From Toxoplasma gondii ME49 (Eukaryota > Apicomplexa > Conoidasida > Eucoccidiorida > Sarcocystidae), in contig NC_031478.1 of the NCBI RefSeq assembly GCF_000006565.2, forward strand, positions 4,045,788 to 4,109,787: a stretch of DNA of 64,000 nt. The letters run 5' to 3'. Both the position numbers and the translations under genes were made by a program. The notes beneath the pieces are model-generated. The model had not been told where the DNA came from. It worked only from the letters and a program-made list of their open reading frames with translations, and ran no database searches. Within the stretch, counting starts at the first letter, position 1; every line of letters starts with the position of its first letter. Below, piece by piece: positions 47,480 to 62,419 of the stretch.

Positions 47480-50400
47480 GTTGCTTCCTCACACAACTAG
47501 AGACACGCCCATCATACTATACGCTTGAGCGACGTGCCGAAGTCAGTGGACTGATCGGAACCTGCTGCCTTTCAGGAGCTCATTTCTGCATCTTCGTGCT
47601 GGCACAGCAGAACAACAGCGGTGACCTACACCCTCCTCCGATTTGCATCGGTCTTATTTGATCGATTGACTTTTTCCTCGCGTGTCGATCGACGGACTGA
47701 CGCTATCTGCAGCTAAACTGATTCAGGGGTTATAAGAAAAGGCTGTTAAAAAGCAAAGCCAACGCTTTCAGGAGCATGCATCCGACTTTCCATCATGCGA
47801 ACTGGATGACTGTCATCGATCGTGCCTAGAACTCCTTGATAGCCCAGACGTTTCCCTCTCTGCTTCACCGAAGAGGAGACTGATTCGAAGAGAGCAATTG
47901 CTTGTCGCTGAGGTGTTACTGTTCAAAACATGCGGGGGAACTGGACAGCAGACAAGTTCTCGCGAACGAGGATGGGCACACATCCGTTCTCCTTTTCGTC
48001 GACTAAAACAGGGGCCAAGCCTACCATTGATGGCTATCGTTGGAAGAAGCTCGCAACGAATTCTGACAATTTAATCAGAAGCACATTATTCCACTTAGTT
48101 AGAAGGAACGCTAAATTCCTACCGTAGCAGACAGCACATTTGCAGGTGACGAAGGCATCCTCTGCTAGCCCAGCATGCAGATGGATGCAAGCTCCAGGTC
48201 CTTTTGTAAAGCGGAATATGTCTCCTAATTTGATTGAGAACGAAGGATAGTGGCATCATCGCGTTTCCTGTTCCTAATGTTTCTGTTCATGGTTCTCCCA
48301 GTTTATGCGGCTGCCAAACCAACGCCAGGTTAACAAGAGTATAATTCGCGAGATACGTTTGTCGTTCCTATACAGACCTGCGTATGGGGAGTACTAGCCA
48401 GAACAACTGACGTTCTGGAGCTCACTAAAAGAATCTGAATCACATTTCTCTACGCTTAAAAGAGAGTTCTTCACTGCACTTGCAAGAGATTCGCGCGCAC
48501 ATAAACTGTGACTAAATTAGAGGTCCCGCCGTCTACTTTAGGCTGCCCGCCATTGTGAAGATCGATTTAAAGCAAAGCTGCTCTTGCCAGAGTGAGGCTA
48601 CGGACGATTTCACTACAATAACGTGGAAAATGGCCAGAACGACGACTAAGGCAGAAGCATGCTTCGAGCGCTCAGGTATCGCCCATGCATCAGTATGAGG
48701 CTCCGCCTTCACACAGCGCGCTTCCACTGTCCTTTCTGTTTTCCAGGATAACCCAGGTTCATTTGTGCGGGTCCGGGACGGCTGAAGTTTGAACTCTCGA
48801 GGTCTGTCACCACGATGGTTCTGACAAACTGTGTAGACTGTCGAAAGTCGCTAAAGCTTCGCAGAGGCAAAGCCTTAGATTTGACACTAATCTGCCTTCT
48901 GGACGCTTGTCGCTTATTTGCACCGGATGTTAAAGAGAAAAACTAAACAGATCCCACAACTCGATACCAGTTGCACTGTAACACGTCGGTGGCGGTGATG
49001 CATCACTTAATTTGGAGAGGCTGTCTTGCTACCTATAGGTGGCTCTGGCTTTTGCGCTAGTAACTCGGTACAAAAACGTTCCAGACGATAGAGTCCAAAC
49101 CAAAAATGTCGCTTCCCCCCTCCAGTAACTGAGGTACGTCGTGTTAACTATTCGACTTCATCTGCTCACCTTTGCTGGAAACCTTTAAGTCATTCGCGTC
49201 ATAAGAAGGTACTATTCCACTATACCCCTGATAGGATATCGGGTAACTCACATGACCTTAGTTTTGAACACTACGGCCTGTTCTAGCCGGAGCCAGTACT
49301 GTGTCCACTCATTCCCGCATCCTATGTCAAAGTCGTACGGGGTACATCATTATGTCACTTGGAGTCTCTCATTCCTCCTGCGGTGTCATCTGTAACAACC
49401 GAAATACTGCGGATCGGTCCACGGCACCAAATGTACGCGAGTGGCAACATGTATACGCCCAGCTCATCAGTCCGTTCACCACAACTTCTATACTGCACGT
49501 ATTTAGCCAAGTGTCAATATACTTGAGTCGACGCCCCACTGGTGTCTAAACCGTGAGCGGACCTCCACTCACCTCTGTCCACCGTACCTGCCCAGGGCTA
49601 ATTACTTTCTTGTGAATGGCAGCGAGCGGGTGTTGATCCGCTTTTGCGGATGTAGTTCGTGCCTCTTCCGGTAACCCCTCCTGGTAATTCCCTTAGATAT
49701 TTTGCGGGGACAATTCGAAGAGCCTATATACCCTCACGTTGCGAAAACCTAGCCTCTGTAGGTTGGCGACGAATGAAGGGAGTCATAGAGAGGATAGGGC
49801 CACCACTATATCTCAGCGGTTTCTTTGCAAGTAACACCGCATCGGAACACCATTTTTATGGAAACACAACTTCCGTTACAACGAGAAGAATCGGTAGATG
49901 CTCTCGAGTACGTTGCGGCAAGCAAAATGACCCACGTTATGCGCAACGCAGACACTTTGACAAAAGGATGTGGCAACTGACTGGTTCTACCCTACATTGC
50001 TTCTCCCAGAGTGTTTTGGTATGAGACGAGGTAAAACGAGGAGCAGCCATAGTAGGCGGGTAGCGTCGTGAGTTGACAGCACACCTCCCTGATGCTTCCT
50101 GACAAAAGCATTTGACAACCCCACAGTTCTTCGTCATTGTACAAGCTATTGACCAGCCGCGCTTGCCACAGCTCTTGACGACCGAGTGCAGCTTGCGTTG
50201 AATCGAAGCTGAAAGTACTGCGGAGCGTGTGCTGACGACATGCAGAAAGCTATCCGAGCATTGCTAACACACGCGTTTCGGGAAAGCAGATCCACCTATT
50301 GCACTATTTCCTAGTGTCGCTTAAACGTTTTGACCTTTGCTGCATACATTTCGCGAGACATGATGTAAGGGAAGCTGCCTGTGTCGGCAGAAACGGCAGT

Positions 50401-52701
50401 GCAGGCACAGCTCGCATGCAGACAATGCTTGACAACCCCGCCGCAATGTGATACTGTCGCTCAGCGAGATGGAAAATTCACTGGAGGAATGTCACGTAGC
50501 CATGGACTCGTGCTGTAAAATCGATGCCGCCAATGTGACGGTCACTTTTGCGCCTTGCCGTCAACTACAATCCACTAGATGGCCGCAACAGGCGCGATCA
50601 TTAATGCCAAAGGAACGAACACTTGAGCTCTGGCATGCTTCTCCGCAAGTTTACAGAGCTACTTCTCACGTGGACTCGTACGCGTGCCGGCTTCTGTACA
50701 AGACCCATCCATTCAGTTTTGCTTTGAAGACTGAAGCAGTCGGATGTGTTTTCAGTAGTCAACAATGCAAGTTCGACGCAAGATGTCGACAAATGTAAGG
50801 TTTCCCTTAATGCAAAAACACACGGGGAGAGACTTACACAATCTCTTTTACTCATTCGATGACCCAAAGTCCCCCGTTTGCGCGGTCTCCACAGTGTGTT
50901 GAAAGGCTTTTAGCTTCGCTATGCTTGGGGGGACGACCGCAGGAGCATTCGGGCATCCTTTCTGTTCCATCGGGCTCCGGTGTCTTTCTTTCTCTCCTGG
51001 ATACCTGCGAGAGATCAGCCTTCCATCCAACCGCGGACTCTCTGACATGTGCGGTGCGCATGTGTAGACAACCGTTACGGAGACACCTGTGTTGAAAAAT
51101 GGAGCAGCCACTCCGCGCCGGCACCCTAACGAAAAGGAGATCCGCATTCAGGTTTGGCCCACTGTCGCCATGAGCACATGTGGGTTGGTGGTATTCAAGA
51201 TAGCCGGGATGCCCTCTGCCGGACTTCTACACCACTACCATAGGATGCCTCACGCTTGGACAGGAAGTGTCGACGCGAACTTTGAAGATAGATACCTCCC
51301 TGTGGCATACTAAACTGAAACATATGTTGTGTCACGATGTATCTCCCACGTGATCCGCCATTCCAGAGCCGGTCCGTGAGAGAAGGGCTTATTCTGCTCT
51401 CATGACTCGCTTAAATCTTGCCAGCAAGCTAACCCGCTTCGCCAGCACCATGATGAGCGTTATCCTTAAATGCAACTGAAACAAATGCAAGAGTCACTTT
51501 ACGAATTGCTGGACGGGCTTTGTCTGACTGCGTTCCGATCTAGTCACAGGGCAGTCCCTACCTCATTGCATCACATGTCGCCAGAAAAACTCGGGTGATT
51601 CTTTCTAACAGACAAGATGCGACGAACTATACTTTGACGCCAAAGAACGCCAACAGAGACAGAGACAAGGGATGCACGAAAATGGACGACCTGAAGCCGA
51701 TCTGCCGAAGCACGCCAGCCACGGGTGGGTACAGGAAGACATGGAACTGGCGATAAGTGTCGCTAGGCGCTGACCAGACGGTACAGCGGTTATTTTTGGT
51801 GTTTCATGTTGCGTCACGAGGAGGAATACTGGCAGATTTATCAGGTGCAAGTGTGCCAATTGGTCTACAGAATAAAGCGCTATTTCGGACGCAGATGGAG
51901 ACAGGGTAGCTGGGGACGGGTAGCAATTTTACTCTATTCATTCCTCACAAAGGCTGCCACGACAGAAAATTTGAGTCTTTCTTGTTTTCGGCAAACACTC
52001 ACACAGTTCACTCGTCAGCTGTCTCATTGCTGGTCTCGCCGGCTGCGCCGCTGGACGCGCTCTATCGATGTGTTCCAATTGTTTTCCCGGCGCTCCCAAC
52101 ACTGGAAACTGAGGTCCCTGAGCCGTTCTGAGCATCTAAATATTCCAGCGTCCGTACGATTACCACGGGGCCCTCTTCCGTGCAATGAGTCACTTGTTTG
52201 GTTCATGCCAGTAACAATGTGACCGAATCTCTGTATGAACGTAAAAGGAATAGGCAGTGTCCGAGCTGTGGACCCTCGAACATGCCCTTCGTTCAGGAAA
52301 AAGATGACAGCGGAGAGGTGGCAGTTGAAGTGGGAAGAGGTAACTGACAGAAGCTGGCTGACAGAGGAGGGAGGTGTTCCACCAGAGACGTAGCAATGCA
52401 AAAGATGTGCCTGCCACTCTTATCAATCTGTGGCTTGTCTTTCATTTGCAGCTCTGATACAGTGGAGTTTCTCCCGATAAAACCTGATGCAGCCTCACTT
52501 TTCAGTTAATAGTTGGCAGGGAATTTCACCGGCATTTCTCTCATGAAAAAGATGCTGACCAGCCCGTCCCATGTTCAATAAGAGCGACGCCACATGCGTT
52601 GCCAGAATCTGATGCTGACCCGCGACATGCGACAGAATGCCGTCGTGTACCAGATCCACTAACAACTGTATTCATCTTCTTCCATTAACTCTCCCACTCA
52701 G
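47480..52701. other. 5.2 kb without a supported gene
   Basis: Frames of up to about 140 residues occur on both strands (for example 49659-50024, 50448-50798 and 51806-52222, all +) but show no domain, no amphipathic regularity and no consistent exon chain. A short segment ending in a splice donor at 51837 (start at 51806) could be a 5' exon of the next gene. Confidence 0.45.
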
Positions 52702-55700
52702 ATGGTCAAGAGGAAGCACACAGAGGATATGCGACGTCGGGAGTTGCGGCAACTCCAGGAGAAGCAGTGAGATTTCGGTCGTGACATCGTTTTTCTACCG
52801 TTATGGTGGACGGCCTAGCTAATCATCTGAATGAACGGTAGAGATGATGCAGTGACAGGAGACGTATTCCGGGAACCACGACATAACTCGGAAGAAGTCA
52901 CCCGACCAAGCCGAGAGATCACGCACGGCAAACCTGGCTTGGCATCCGCATGCCCTGGGGTCGGTCATAGCTCAAACGCATCAGTCAAAAGTAGATCGTC
53001 CCCGTCTCAGACCAATACCGGTGCATACACTGTCCAATTTAATAGTGTCAGCATCTGCCTTTGAATCAAGGCGACTGCCGAGCAAGCGTCTGTGTCATGC
53101 TTCCCCGTCTAGTGTATTTGGGTTTCTTCGAGGAAAAATCTGACAGGAAGCAAGACGATGAGTTACAGGCGTGCACATTCTTTCCTCGCCGGTGAGTGCT
53201 TGTCCGAGTGATCTTCATGAACATTGTCATGAGCAGATGTTTCTGATCTCTTTTTGTCTGTCTGAACAACTAGGGCAAAATGTCGGCACCCTCAGGTCGC
53301 ACTTATAAACGAGCGTGTTGGATTTGCTAACGTATTCTGCACGAGCGTTGACACCGATAACCTGTGGATAGTGTGGCGGTGGTGCATGAAAACTCATTCA
53401 TGCACGACGTAGCAGAAAAATTCAATGGCCCTTGTTTGCAGCGCCTCTTGCTCCATGAAGCACGGACGCGACCGTCGGAGGAGCAGGTGAAGCACACAAC
53501 AAGTGACTTACGCGAGTGCTGGGGGGAACCTCCGCATGGCAGGTGTCCACAGCACGCCAGGCACAGTTCCGAGAACTAAACATGCCAGAAACTGAAACCA
53601 GCAACCGTCTTCTGACGTAGTCGAGAAACAGCTCCATTTGAGATCGGTTATTCCACCTACGGCGCTTCCGGTTACTGTTATGTTCCTGCACCTCGTGGTT
53701 ACGTCTACGCAGCAGCGCACTCGCACGTATCTGTAAGACACCACTATAACTCAAGAGATTGAATTGAATCAAGTCTTGCATTCCGCCAGGGATAAAGCAG
53801 TTGTGTCCGTCATAAGGAGCATCAGATGAAAGATGAGAGATAAGCGATGAAGTTGCGTCCATCAGAATGGAAATTGTTTTTCACACGTTTTTTGCGCGCT
53901 GCGAGTCGATGTCACTCCCCGGTTATAGAGCATTTATGCAATCTACCGAGAAACACCACCTCTTTGTGACAGAATGCGTAGGAATGCCAAAAACAGCATA
54001 TGAAGGGGCCACTACTATCTGCAAGACGCCACCGAGATGTTGACGGCGACAAACGCCAATTAGCTACGCTCTAGTGTGATGGAAAACATTTGTCGACATG
54101 ACGTGTGTCAGGCTTCCACCGGGCCTGTCGCGAGCGACTTCGTTTGTGCCTCGCTGCATGACATCAGTGCAGTTCTGTATTGTACACGATGAATTGCTGG
54201 TTTTTGAGGTCACATTCACTCGTTTTGATACGATTCACCGACTTATCCATCAGCCCCCATTCATCGGCAACATTCCAAACACTTCTTCGCAAGCAGCAAG
54301 GTACGTGTTACTTAAGGAATGTTCATGAAATGAATCAACTGGTAAACAGCTCATCTCCGTCTTTGTAGAACACAAGGGAAATCTGCTTTCCCATCTGCTC
54401 GATGGAGGACATGACAGCAGTCGATCTCTCATCCTTTCTGTGACTATCTCGTCCTATCGTTATATGGTTTCCGCCGGAACACATGTCAAGCACTCTTCCT
54501 CCAGACTAATGGAACCTGCTGCAGTGCTTTCCATGGGTAGAAGAATAAACCTACTTTCTGCGTATAACAAGTTAATAGGAGCATGTGTAGGCACGATGAA
54601 TCTCCCTTTCGTACTGTGGTGCTGATAAAGGTGTTTGAGCTTTCGTGACTTGTGATTCCTCTTCAGAGCTTAAAAAGCAGCTCGACGCATTAGATGACGA
54701 AGAAAATGAACTCGCGTCAGACCTCATGGTAGGCGGCAACGGTGGTTGCCCGGTTTTTGATGCAGAGCCAACGTCAGTTCCAGTTGTTTGCTTCATGGAA
54801 TCAAAGAAGAAACTCTGTCATTATCGGCCAGACAATGTGCCGAGCAGGCCATAAATGGCTACTGATTGCGGTCGAGCATCAAGCCGTCTGTGTCGCATCC
54901 GCCGCGACAACTGGTAACTTTCAGAGTGTCACTTTGTGTGCAACGCCTCCCCTCTTAAACGTCATTTTACCTTTGTTCCCTGCTCGCAGGCAGAGTACCA
55001 GCGGGTCCTTCACAACTTCATTCATGAAAACAGACGATGCGTCGAGCTCTTCCTGCAAACGTAAGCGTATATGTCACGCGTGATCCTGCAAATCATACGG
55101 TGAAGTGTAATCGAGCTCCGTTCATCTCGGCAGGATCACCTGTGGTAACAAACCATAGGTGAATCCATGGGAGACGCACCAAAACATCTTTTAACTCTCG
55201 AATATAAGAGCCATGTAGTTGTGTACCATCTGTGGTAACTGTGTTGCAGACCCGCAGGGAAGCGAATGCTCTATGAGCGTACCAGGGAATACCTAGAGTT
55301 GAACCCCGGTACGGGATGTATCCGCTCTTCGATAATGATGATTGAGAAGAGTGACTTGTTCAATAACTCCATTACATGGGAAGCTTTGCCTGCTGTAAAT
55401 ACTAGACGTGGCAACGCGCCAGCAATACACATTTGTTTAGTAACTGCCTGTATGACCGGCTGTCTGTGTTCCACGCCCGCCAGATAAAAAGTCAAAAGTT
55501 GAATCTAGATGACCTTCACGGCCTTTTCTGGGAGGAAACGTTTCACGTGTTTCTTGTCTATAGGGATCGACCTAGATACAGCTGAACGGGAGGCACGACA
55601 GGACTTCCGAGAAGTGAATGAAATTCACCTCAGTGAAAAGTTGACTCAGACGTTCGAAGAAATGAGGAAGTGCTACCGTCTTCGCTATGTTGTGAGTGGC

Positions 55701-58700
55701 TTTTGAGCAGCCTAAGAAGCGGTTCAGTTACACCACACGAATCAATCCGACTGCGACTGCCTCGAGTTGAAGGAGAGCCTGCATAGCCCTGGAGAAATAC
55801 GATTTCCGCATTGTACTGATTAATATATGCATCCAAACCTGTGGCACCTTGCCGCCACTCGGCAGGGCTGGTTTTAGTGGTTTCCAGCCCCAAAGCGCAC
55901 ATGTCGCCGTTTGCCGAATACAGTGTCTCGTCATGTGCGCACACATATTTTCATGGGGAAACGCATTTAACCGACCATGACCGCACCAAATGTGGAGCAA
56001 AAAAAGACGCCTTCTGACACAATGATACTGCTTTTCCTCCAGCTTGGCAGGCTTAACCTCATGTATGAGCTCCTCAAGTAAGCCAGTGATGAAAAGCCAC
56101 AAAGAGAGACAGAGTACGAAGAACACGGGAAAAGCTAGCTCAATTGATTTCCTGACGCATGTGTAGGCTGTGTGCCCCGATGGAGCCACATTCGTTCAGC
56201 TGGCCTGTACAGTGGGACACACCTTCTCACGGAGATTTGCCAATGATCACTTTCAATTCAGAACTGCATTCAGAAACACCTCTGCCGTTAACACCGTTCT
56301 CAGTTTTACGGCGGACAAAAACTCTCTACACTACCCGCAGGATCGAAGAGCAGTACAACTCGCTCGTCGCAGTTGGCAAAATCCATCCAGTAAGTCGCCC
56401 CCACTGTCCTCTCTAAACATGCCCTGGAACGATGAACCTCTTTCTCGCAAAAAACCACGTACGTGTGAAACTTACGGAGCATCAGGATTGATGAGAGTGG
56501 ACTCCCTCAAAACGTTTCCATGTTGCGACTGCTCATCAGCTTCTGCATATTCAGAAGAATATAGGCACGCACGCATTACCATGCTCTCCATATTTGCTGA
56601 AGAACCTCTACTTTTTTACCTATGCACGAGCCGAGTCTTGAGGCTAGAAATGTATACTACAGATTATCGATCGTTTGCGATGCGTGTCTCATCGTGGTCG
56701 CAGACTAACCTTGGTCTCTTCGACTCTAAGATCGTATGCCGGATGCGCAATGGCGAATGGTAAGAGAAGAAGAAGGCGTGAAGCTCTTTTGGAGAGACAA
56801 ATTTATTTCTACGCCTTGCCAGGGGGGTTGTACCGTCGACGTTGCGTATGTCGGCGTCTGTGATCCTATACAATTAGATCATTGTGAGCGCAGTCCCCCA
56901 CTTCATGGTTGAGGCTCCGACGTTTCTGGACTGCCGTCATCTCGACGATGAAGTTGGAGGCGTATCGTGGAAGATGAAAAGTCACGAGAGCTGCGACAGT
57001 CTACACACGTTTTTCTTTGCGCCAGGTTTAGGGTTTCACCGCATGGCTAATATCCTGCATATATGTGTCTGGCAACAGGTTCCATACGGTGTCGGACATT
57101 CTCCCTTCGCTGGACGTCCTGGTTGACTTCACCACGCAAAAACCCGGATCCGGAGCTTCCAACTCTCCTCGACCTGCCCTTCCTCTCCGACCGCAACAAG
57201 TCCCCTCGGTCGTCTCCTCTCCAAAGAAGGAACGCCTCTGCATAGGAAAGAACCGGGCGCCTCGCGTGTGTCGGCTTGTCTCGTCGAAAGGCCTGTCGAC
57301 TCCCGTTACAGAGAGAAAAGCACGGAAACCCGTAGAAAATGCTTGTTTGCGGAGGCCGTGGTTAACCCCTCCGCAAAAGCATCAGACGTCCGCTGCGGGT
57401 CGACAGACCGAGGCTCGAGGTATTCCGCGTCCTGAGGTGAAAAACAGAATCAGTCCCCTCCGACGCTTCAGACGGAGCTGCTCCTCATGCCAGCAAAACA
57501 TGTCACTCCAAGAGCCGCAGTCTGTAGCGGCCGCATCATATTCTCACGATGAGGGTTCTTCATCATTTCTGCGATCGCCCCGGTCGCCACCGTATCTTGG
57601 AACGAGAGGGGATAAATCACCGTCCAAAAACGGCTCCCATCGGACTCCGCAAATTGCATGCGAAAGAGCATCGAGCGTAGAGAATCCTAATGGTGACGCT
57701 ACAAGAGAGATATCGGGTCTTGGGGCGTGTACTCAGCGGAAACAATCCGTGATCACGGAGGTTCCCTCTTCAGTGGTTTCTTCACCAATCGCGGCCGAGG
57801 ACAGACCACCACTATCAAGTAACGCAGCCTTACCTCCCGTTGACGCGGCACTGAGAGATACTCCTGGCAGTGAGGACTGCTGCCAGCAGACCACCTGCGC
57901 ACTGTTTACTGTTTTATGTGCCCCTTCGCGTGGTAAAATTTCAAGTGGCCGTAGTCGTGCAGTCGGCCGTCCAATCAATAATGATACAGAATACAATGGA
58001 GGTTCGGCAGTCAATACCAATCTTCAGAGCTCACCACGTGCAGGAGCCCGAGGAGGGAGCCAATATGAATGTCCTTCTCTGGTGTTGCGGCTGGAATCCA
58101 CGATTGACCGAATAGCTTCAGGTCCCGACTTTGGGAATCAATTTCTTCACTCTCCCAAAGGGCAAACCCAAAATTCTCGCCGGGAGCCGCAGCAACACGA
58201 AAAAGAGAGACTTCCAAAGGCTTTACCGAAGGAACACTCTTTTATGATAGAAAAGGGCCACCAGTCATTACGCGATGAAGCCGAGACTGCAGTGACGGGT
58301 TCCACTTCACGCACAAACACTTTTGAACGGAATTCCACTGGCACATCCAAAACAGGTGCATTCACTGGCCCCACCGCAGCTGCGCCGCTTCCACGGATTC
58401 CAACCAAACAAGGAATTGAGTTCGGCCGCCTTCGTGTGTGTTCTCTGCCGGGGGCGTCCACGAGCTTGTGCTCCGGCATGTATGAATCGACGACCTTGTC
58501 AGGGGCACAGGAAACCCCATCTGATCGCGAACAAGCAGCATACAGTGCAGCTGACCGTGACAGAGAGCAAGAAGAGATACGTCGGCAGTTTCCACTTGAA
58601 ACATCTGCGGTAGGTCCGACATCTCGATGTCTACCTGCAGGATTGCCGGAACAGAACTGTCGTATCCAGCAACGTTTCAGTCATTCAGAAGATCCAGCAG

Positions 58701-61189
58701 CACCGGGAGGCGATGCACAGCTGAAGGATATGCTGACAGTCATGGGAAATCAGTTGGGTGGGCCAAGCGGAACACTCGCAGGCTCAGAGGTGAATGTGCA
58801 GCGTATGTTGGCGCTTCGAGGTGGGCAATCGAAACCTTCAACACCTGCAGGTGTGCCGCTGATGCCTACGGGACAAACACTTCAAATGACTGAAGGATGT
58901 GCATCCACGAAGCGATCAGGAGCCTCTACAGTTAAGAGTGGGCCGCAACAGTCGAACGTATCCGTTGCTCCTCTCATTTACAACCTCCAGACACCGTATG
59001 ACATAAAGCAACAGAGACACATCGAGATCGCCCAACCGAGCAGACATTTTGTCGAAAGTCGGAGCACCCGGATTCTGATCGATCCTGGAGTACGCCAACT
59101 GGCTGAAACGGCATCTTGTGGCGTGGGGAGGTCGGCCCATCTCCACGATGAAACGAATGTAAGCCAGCTGCGTCCCGATGGTGACGTGCCTCGGCAATTA
59201 AGGGGTATGCATGAACCTGCTCGGACTGCGGGCGCCAACAACCCGCATTGCCAAGTGATGGGACACCATACTGCAGCAAATCTGGAGAACGTTAAGCCTC
59301 AGGGTGTCCAGGAACTACGCCAGATGCACGGTAATCTCCATTATGGTGTCCAACAAACAAGTGAGGACGAAACATATCTAGGCGAGACCTACCCCTCGTC
59401 GAGCTCCAGTTTGGTACAAACGGGAACCTCGGTTCCGTCAGCGCAGCAGTCGAACTGTTGCCAAACCTCCACTGCTGTCACAGCGAAAAAAGTATTTACA
59501 CCATCAGTAGATGCATTCTTCCGTGCTGACCCTCCGGTCCACACAGAATGCAGGCTTGCAGGACCTGCAGTCGCATTGGGACCGCGCGTGCTGACCGTTA
59601 TACGGTCGGTTTTCCCTGTAGAGACGGACGTGAAGACAACCGGAAGAGCGTTTTTGGCAGGATCTGACATGCAAGCTCAGATACCAGTCGAGCGCCGAAC
59701 GACCATTCGGACTAGAAAGGCTCTATCCAGTCCACGGTGTGCACCGCAAAACCTAGAACGTCGCATCAGATACCGCAGGTGCATGAAGGCCCAATCCCAC
59801 ACTGGAACGCGGCAGGACACGAGTGCCGCTGGCAACAATGTTCAACTTGTTTGTCCCAACGGATTGGTACAAAACTCCCGCGAACAATTTGCTCTGCGTT
59901 GCGAAAATTGTAGATGCAGCCCCCAAGGCGTCTACAATACTAAGGTGCAACATTTCCAGCACTCATCCAATTCGGTCACCCGACACAGTTGCACGACAGA
60001 AACGCCGGATACATCTCACAATATTATCAAAACTGTCACGTCTGCTGTCAAAACAAATTTGTGTCCATCCTCTTCGACATGCAGTTCTGGGAATCCTTTG
60101 GAAGAGACGCGGGTGGATTGTGAAATATCCGAGAAACATGTAGTGCGAGCCCAAAGGAAATCGCCGACTGCTCCATTATCGGACGCAGGCCTCGCGGTCG
60201 TGGCACCTCTAAATACTTCAAGCAAAATGTTGATGGAATCTCCGCGCAGACACAGGGGACAACAGGAGCTGAATGCCAGCGGAAATGTCACGCACTGCAT
60301 AGACAGGTTTATAGAGAACTGCGCGAGTTTCAATTCGTCTTCGACGGACCGCAGTGACGTAAACCTGCGCATTCCTAATGACACTACGCGATCTACCTTA
60401 TTGCGTCCATCCGTAACAGCTGAACGAAGCTGTGGTTGGGCGTTGCCATTGACTACTTCTGTAGTACGACCAAAAGCAACTCTTCTCAGGGAAAATCAGA
60501 TGAACAGCAACGGCGTGATCCGCCCTCAGAATCAAACAGCCAGTATTGCACAGTCGTCTCCTTCAGATTTGGTGTCCAGCACACATGGTGCTTGCGCGTC
60601 AGAGTTCCTCTGTTCGGCAGCGCCAGAGAAGTCTGACATGGCCGCGCCAAACTGGGCTGCAGCGTCCCGAGAAGAGTCGATTAATTTTTTGCCTGATTGC
60701 TCGTATGAATGTGGTTCTGCATCGACCGAAAAGAACAGAACGACAGGAGATACAGCGTATCTCAAGGAACAGCCGCGCTGCGCGGGTCTCCAGCAGGGCG
60801 GGCCAGCGACATCTCACCGCAGTTGCTTCTCTGATACAAGCGCTGCTCGCCCGTGCATTCCCAGTGGGGTTACGCCTATTATGTACGCTTCGCAGCACGT
60901 TTCTCCGTCTAAGGAAACTCCGATGCTCCTCAGCTCAAAGGATCACTATCACCAGATGCAGGGTCTCGTTTTGACACCAGGAACTCAATGTCCCGCCTTC
61001 CTTCGGACTTCGAATCTTGAGGAAAAGGCTCTCCCCACCTTACCAGTCATATTCACCACTCACCAGCAGCATACATCCGTGGACATTCTGCCGCAAACAA
61101 CTGTTCCTCAGAGGCTTTGTGGAAGTGAAACCTCCACTCCAAATGAACATGATTGTGTCAAGCTGCTAAATACTGTCCCTGTATCATAA
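52702..61189 (+). CDS. Unrecognised 1,618-residue protein: helical N-terminus, long disordered tail
   Basis: Ten exons join in phase throughout: 52702-52766, 54254-54300, 54667-54728, 54990-55060, 55250-55308, 55564-55691, 56043-56077, 56167-56389, 56704-56759 and 57079-61189 (TAA). Exon 1 starts with ATG directly after an acceptor-like CAG, so a further 5' exon is possible. Residues 1-150 are charged helices (DMRRRELRQLQEK; LLRKQQELKKQLDALDDEE; DTAEREARQDFREVNEI). Residues 150-260 look more compact (KIVCRMRNGEWFHTVSDILPSLDVLV). The last exon, about residues 249-1618, is rich in Ser, Thr, Gln and Pro with no transmembrane segment or obvious domain, as in disordered coccidian cytoskeletal or regulatory proteins. 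I do not recognise the family. Nine of ten exons are under 230 bp, in sharp contrast to the 4.1 kb final exon. Confidence 0.7.
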
Positions 61190-62419
61190 AGGTTGTCCTC
61201 TGCGCGACGGACCATCATCGCGTTATGTCCTTCAGACTTCAATCGGTTCTCCCACGCGGTGGGGTTGCGTCAGCCGACGCAGATATAGCACGTGAAAAGG
61301 AACAAACTGCATATCGTGTTGAATGGATGCTTTGCTGCATACCTGAGACGCCTGTTGCATCTCCTGAAAATGCTGACTCCTCTGCCGCGTGGTTTCAACT
61401 GTTGTTTTCAGTCACGTTACTCTGCAAATACACATTCACGTCAAACTACAGCTTCTGTACAAGTCCTTGGTTTAATTGCCTAAATTTATGGATCCTCTGG
61501 TTACATGTCTCTTAAGTTCTCTTAAACGATGATGGTACTCGGATTCACGTGACAGTTTACCCTTCTGGAGTGATTTGAAAACTCTCTACCGCATCAACTC
61601 GGCTGGCAGGGCAGATGATTCCTGAATGCGACCACGCAGATACAGATGTTCCGCCGGTCCGTTTATCCCATCCATCAGATCTGGCATTTTGGCTGCCCCC
61701 CATCGAATACGTGCAGCGTTTGTGTAGATCCCTGGTGCGCCAGGAACAGAGCCCCTTTCACGGATTGCATGGCGTCATGCCACAGTACAGCGAGTTGACA
61801 TCCTACAGTTGTTGCGACCGATCCACCCCACTGTGGTGGAAAAACTACGGATAAGGTTAGGAATCCAACCAGTTCCAACTATACCATTTTTACCTAGAGT
61901 GATGTTTCAAACAAACGTCTCGCGATGCGTAGAAGACTGCCTGCTGCGGACGGATACACATGCGCTAACTAGAGATCCCTCGATATTGAGAAAGCCCTCA
62001 CGACAGATCGACCAACAAGCAATGCAAACAGCTGGATTCTCCTGTTCATCTGTAGTCATTGTGTATGTCGTGGCACCTCCACAACGAACAAACATAACAG
62101 ACATGTAGAATCGATGGCAGTCTTTACACCCACAAAATTGACACACGCCCCTGGTTGAATAACCTCTGAAAGCTGTTGTTGCTTCAAGGGGCTCGCCGGC
62201 AAACACTTCAACGAGACCGTTGTTGGGCCTGGACGCTTCAGGTCGCAACGACGGAATCGTTACTACTGTAAACAGCAGCAGATGCCGGACTATCCTGCGA
62301 TCCACTGTGGTGACCCCGCCAAGCGCTTTGCTTAGTAGACCGAACAAGACTTGAAGGTTGTCGTCAGCGTGCCACAAGGGTTTTTGAAGCAGGGCGCGCC
62401 TCTTTCTGCGACATATTTA
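61190..62419. other. Convergent 3' region
   Basis: Lies between the stop of the large plus-strand gene and the stop of the minus-strand repeat gene. A minus-strand frame at 62377-61907 lacks an ATG start and any recognised domain, so no gene is called. Confidence 0.5.
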
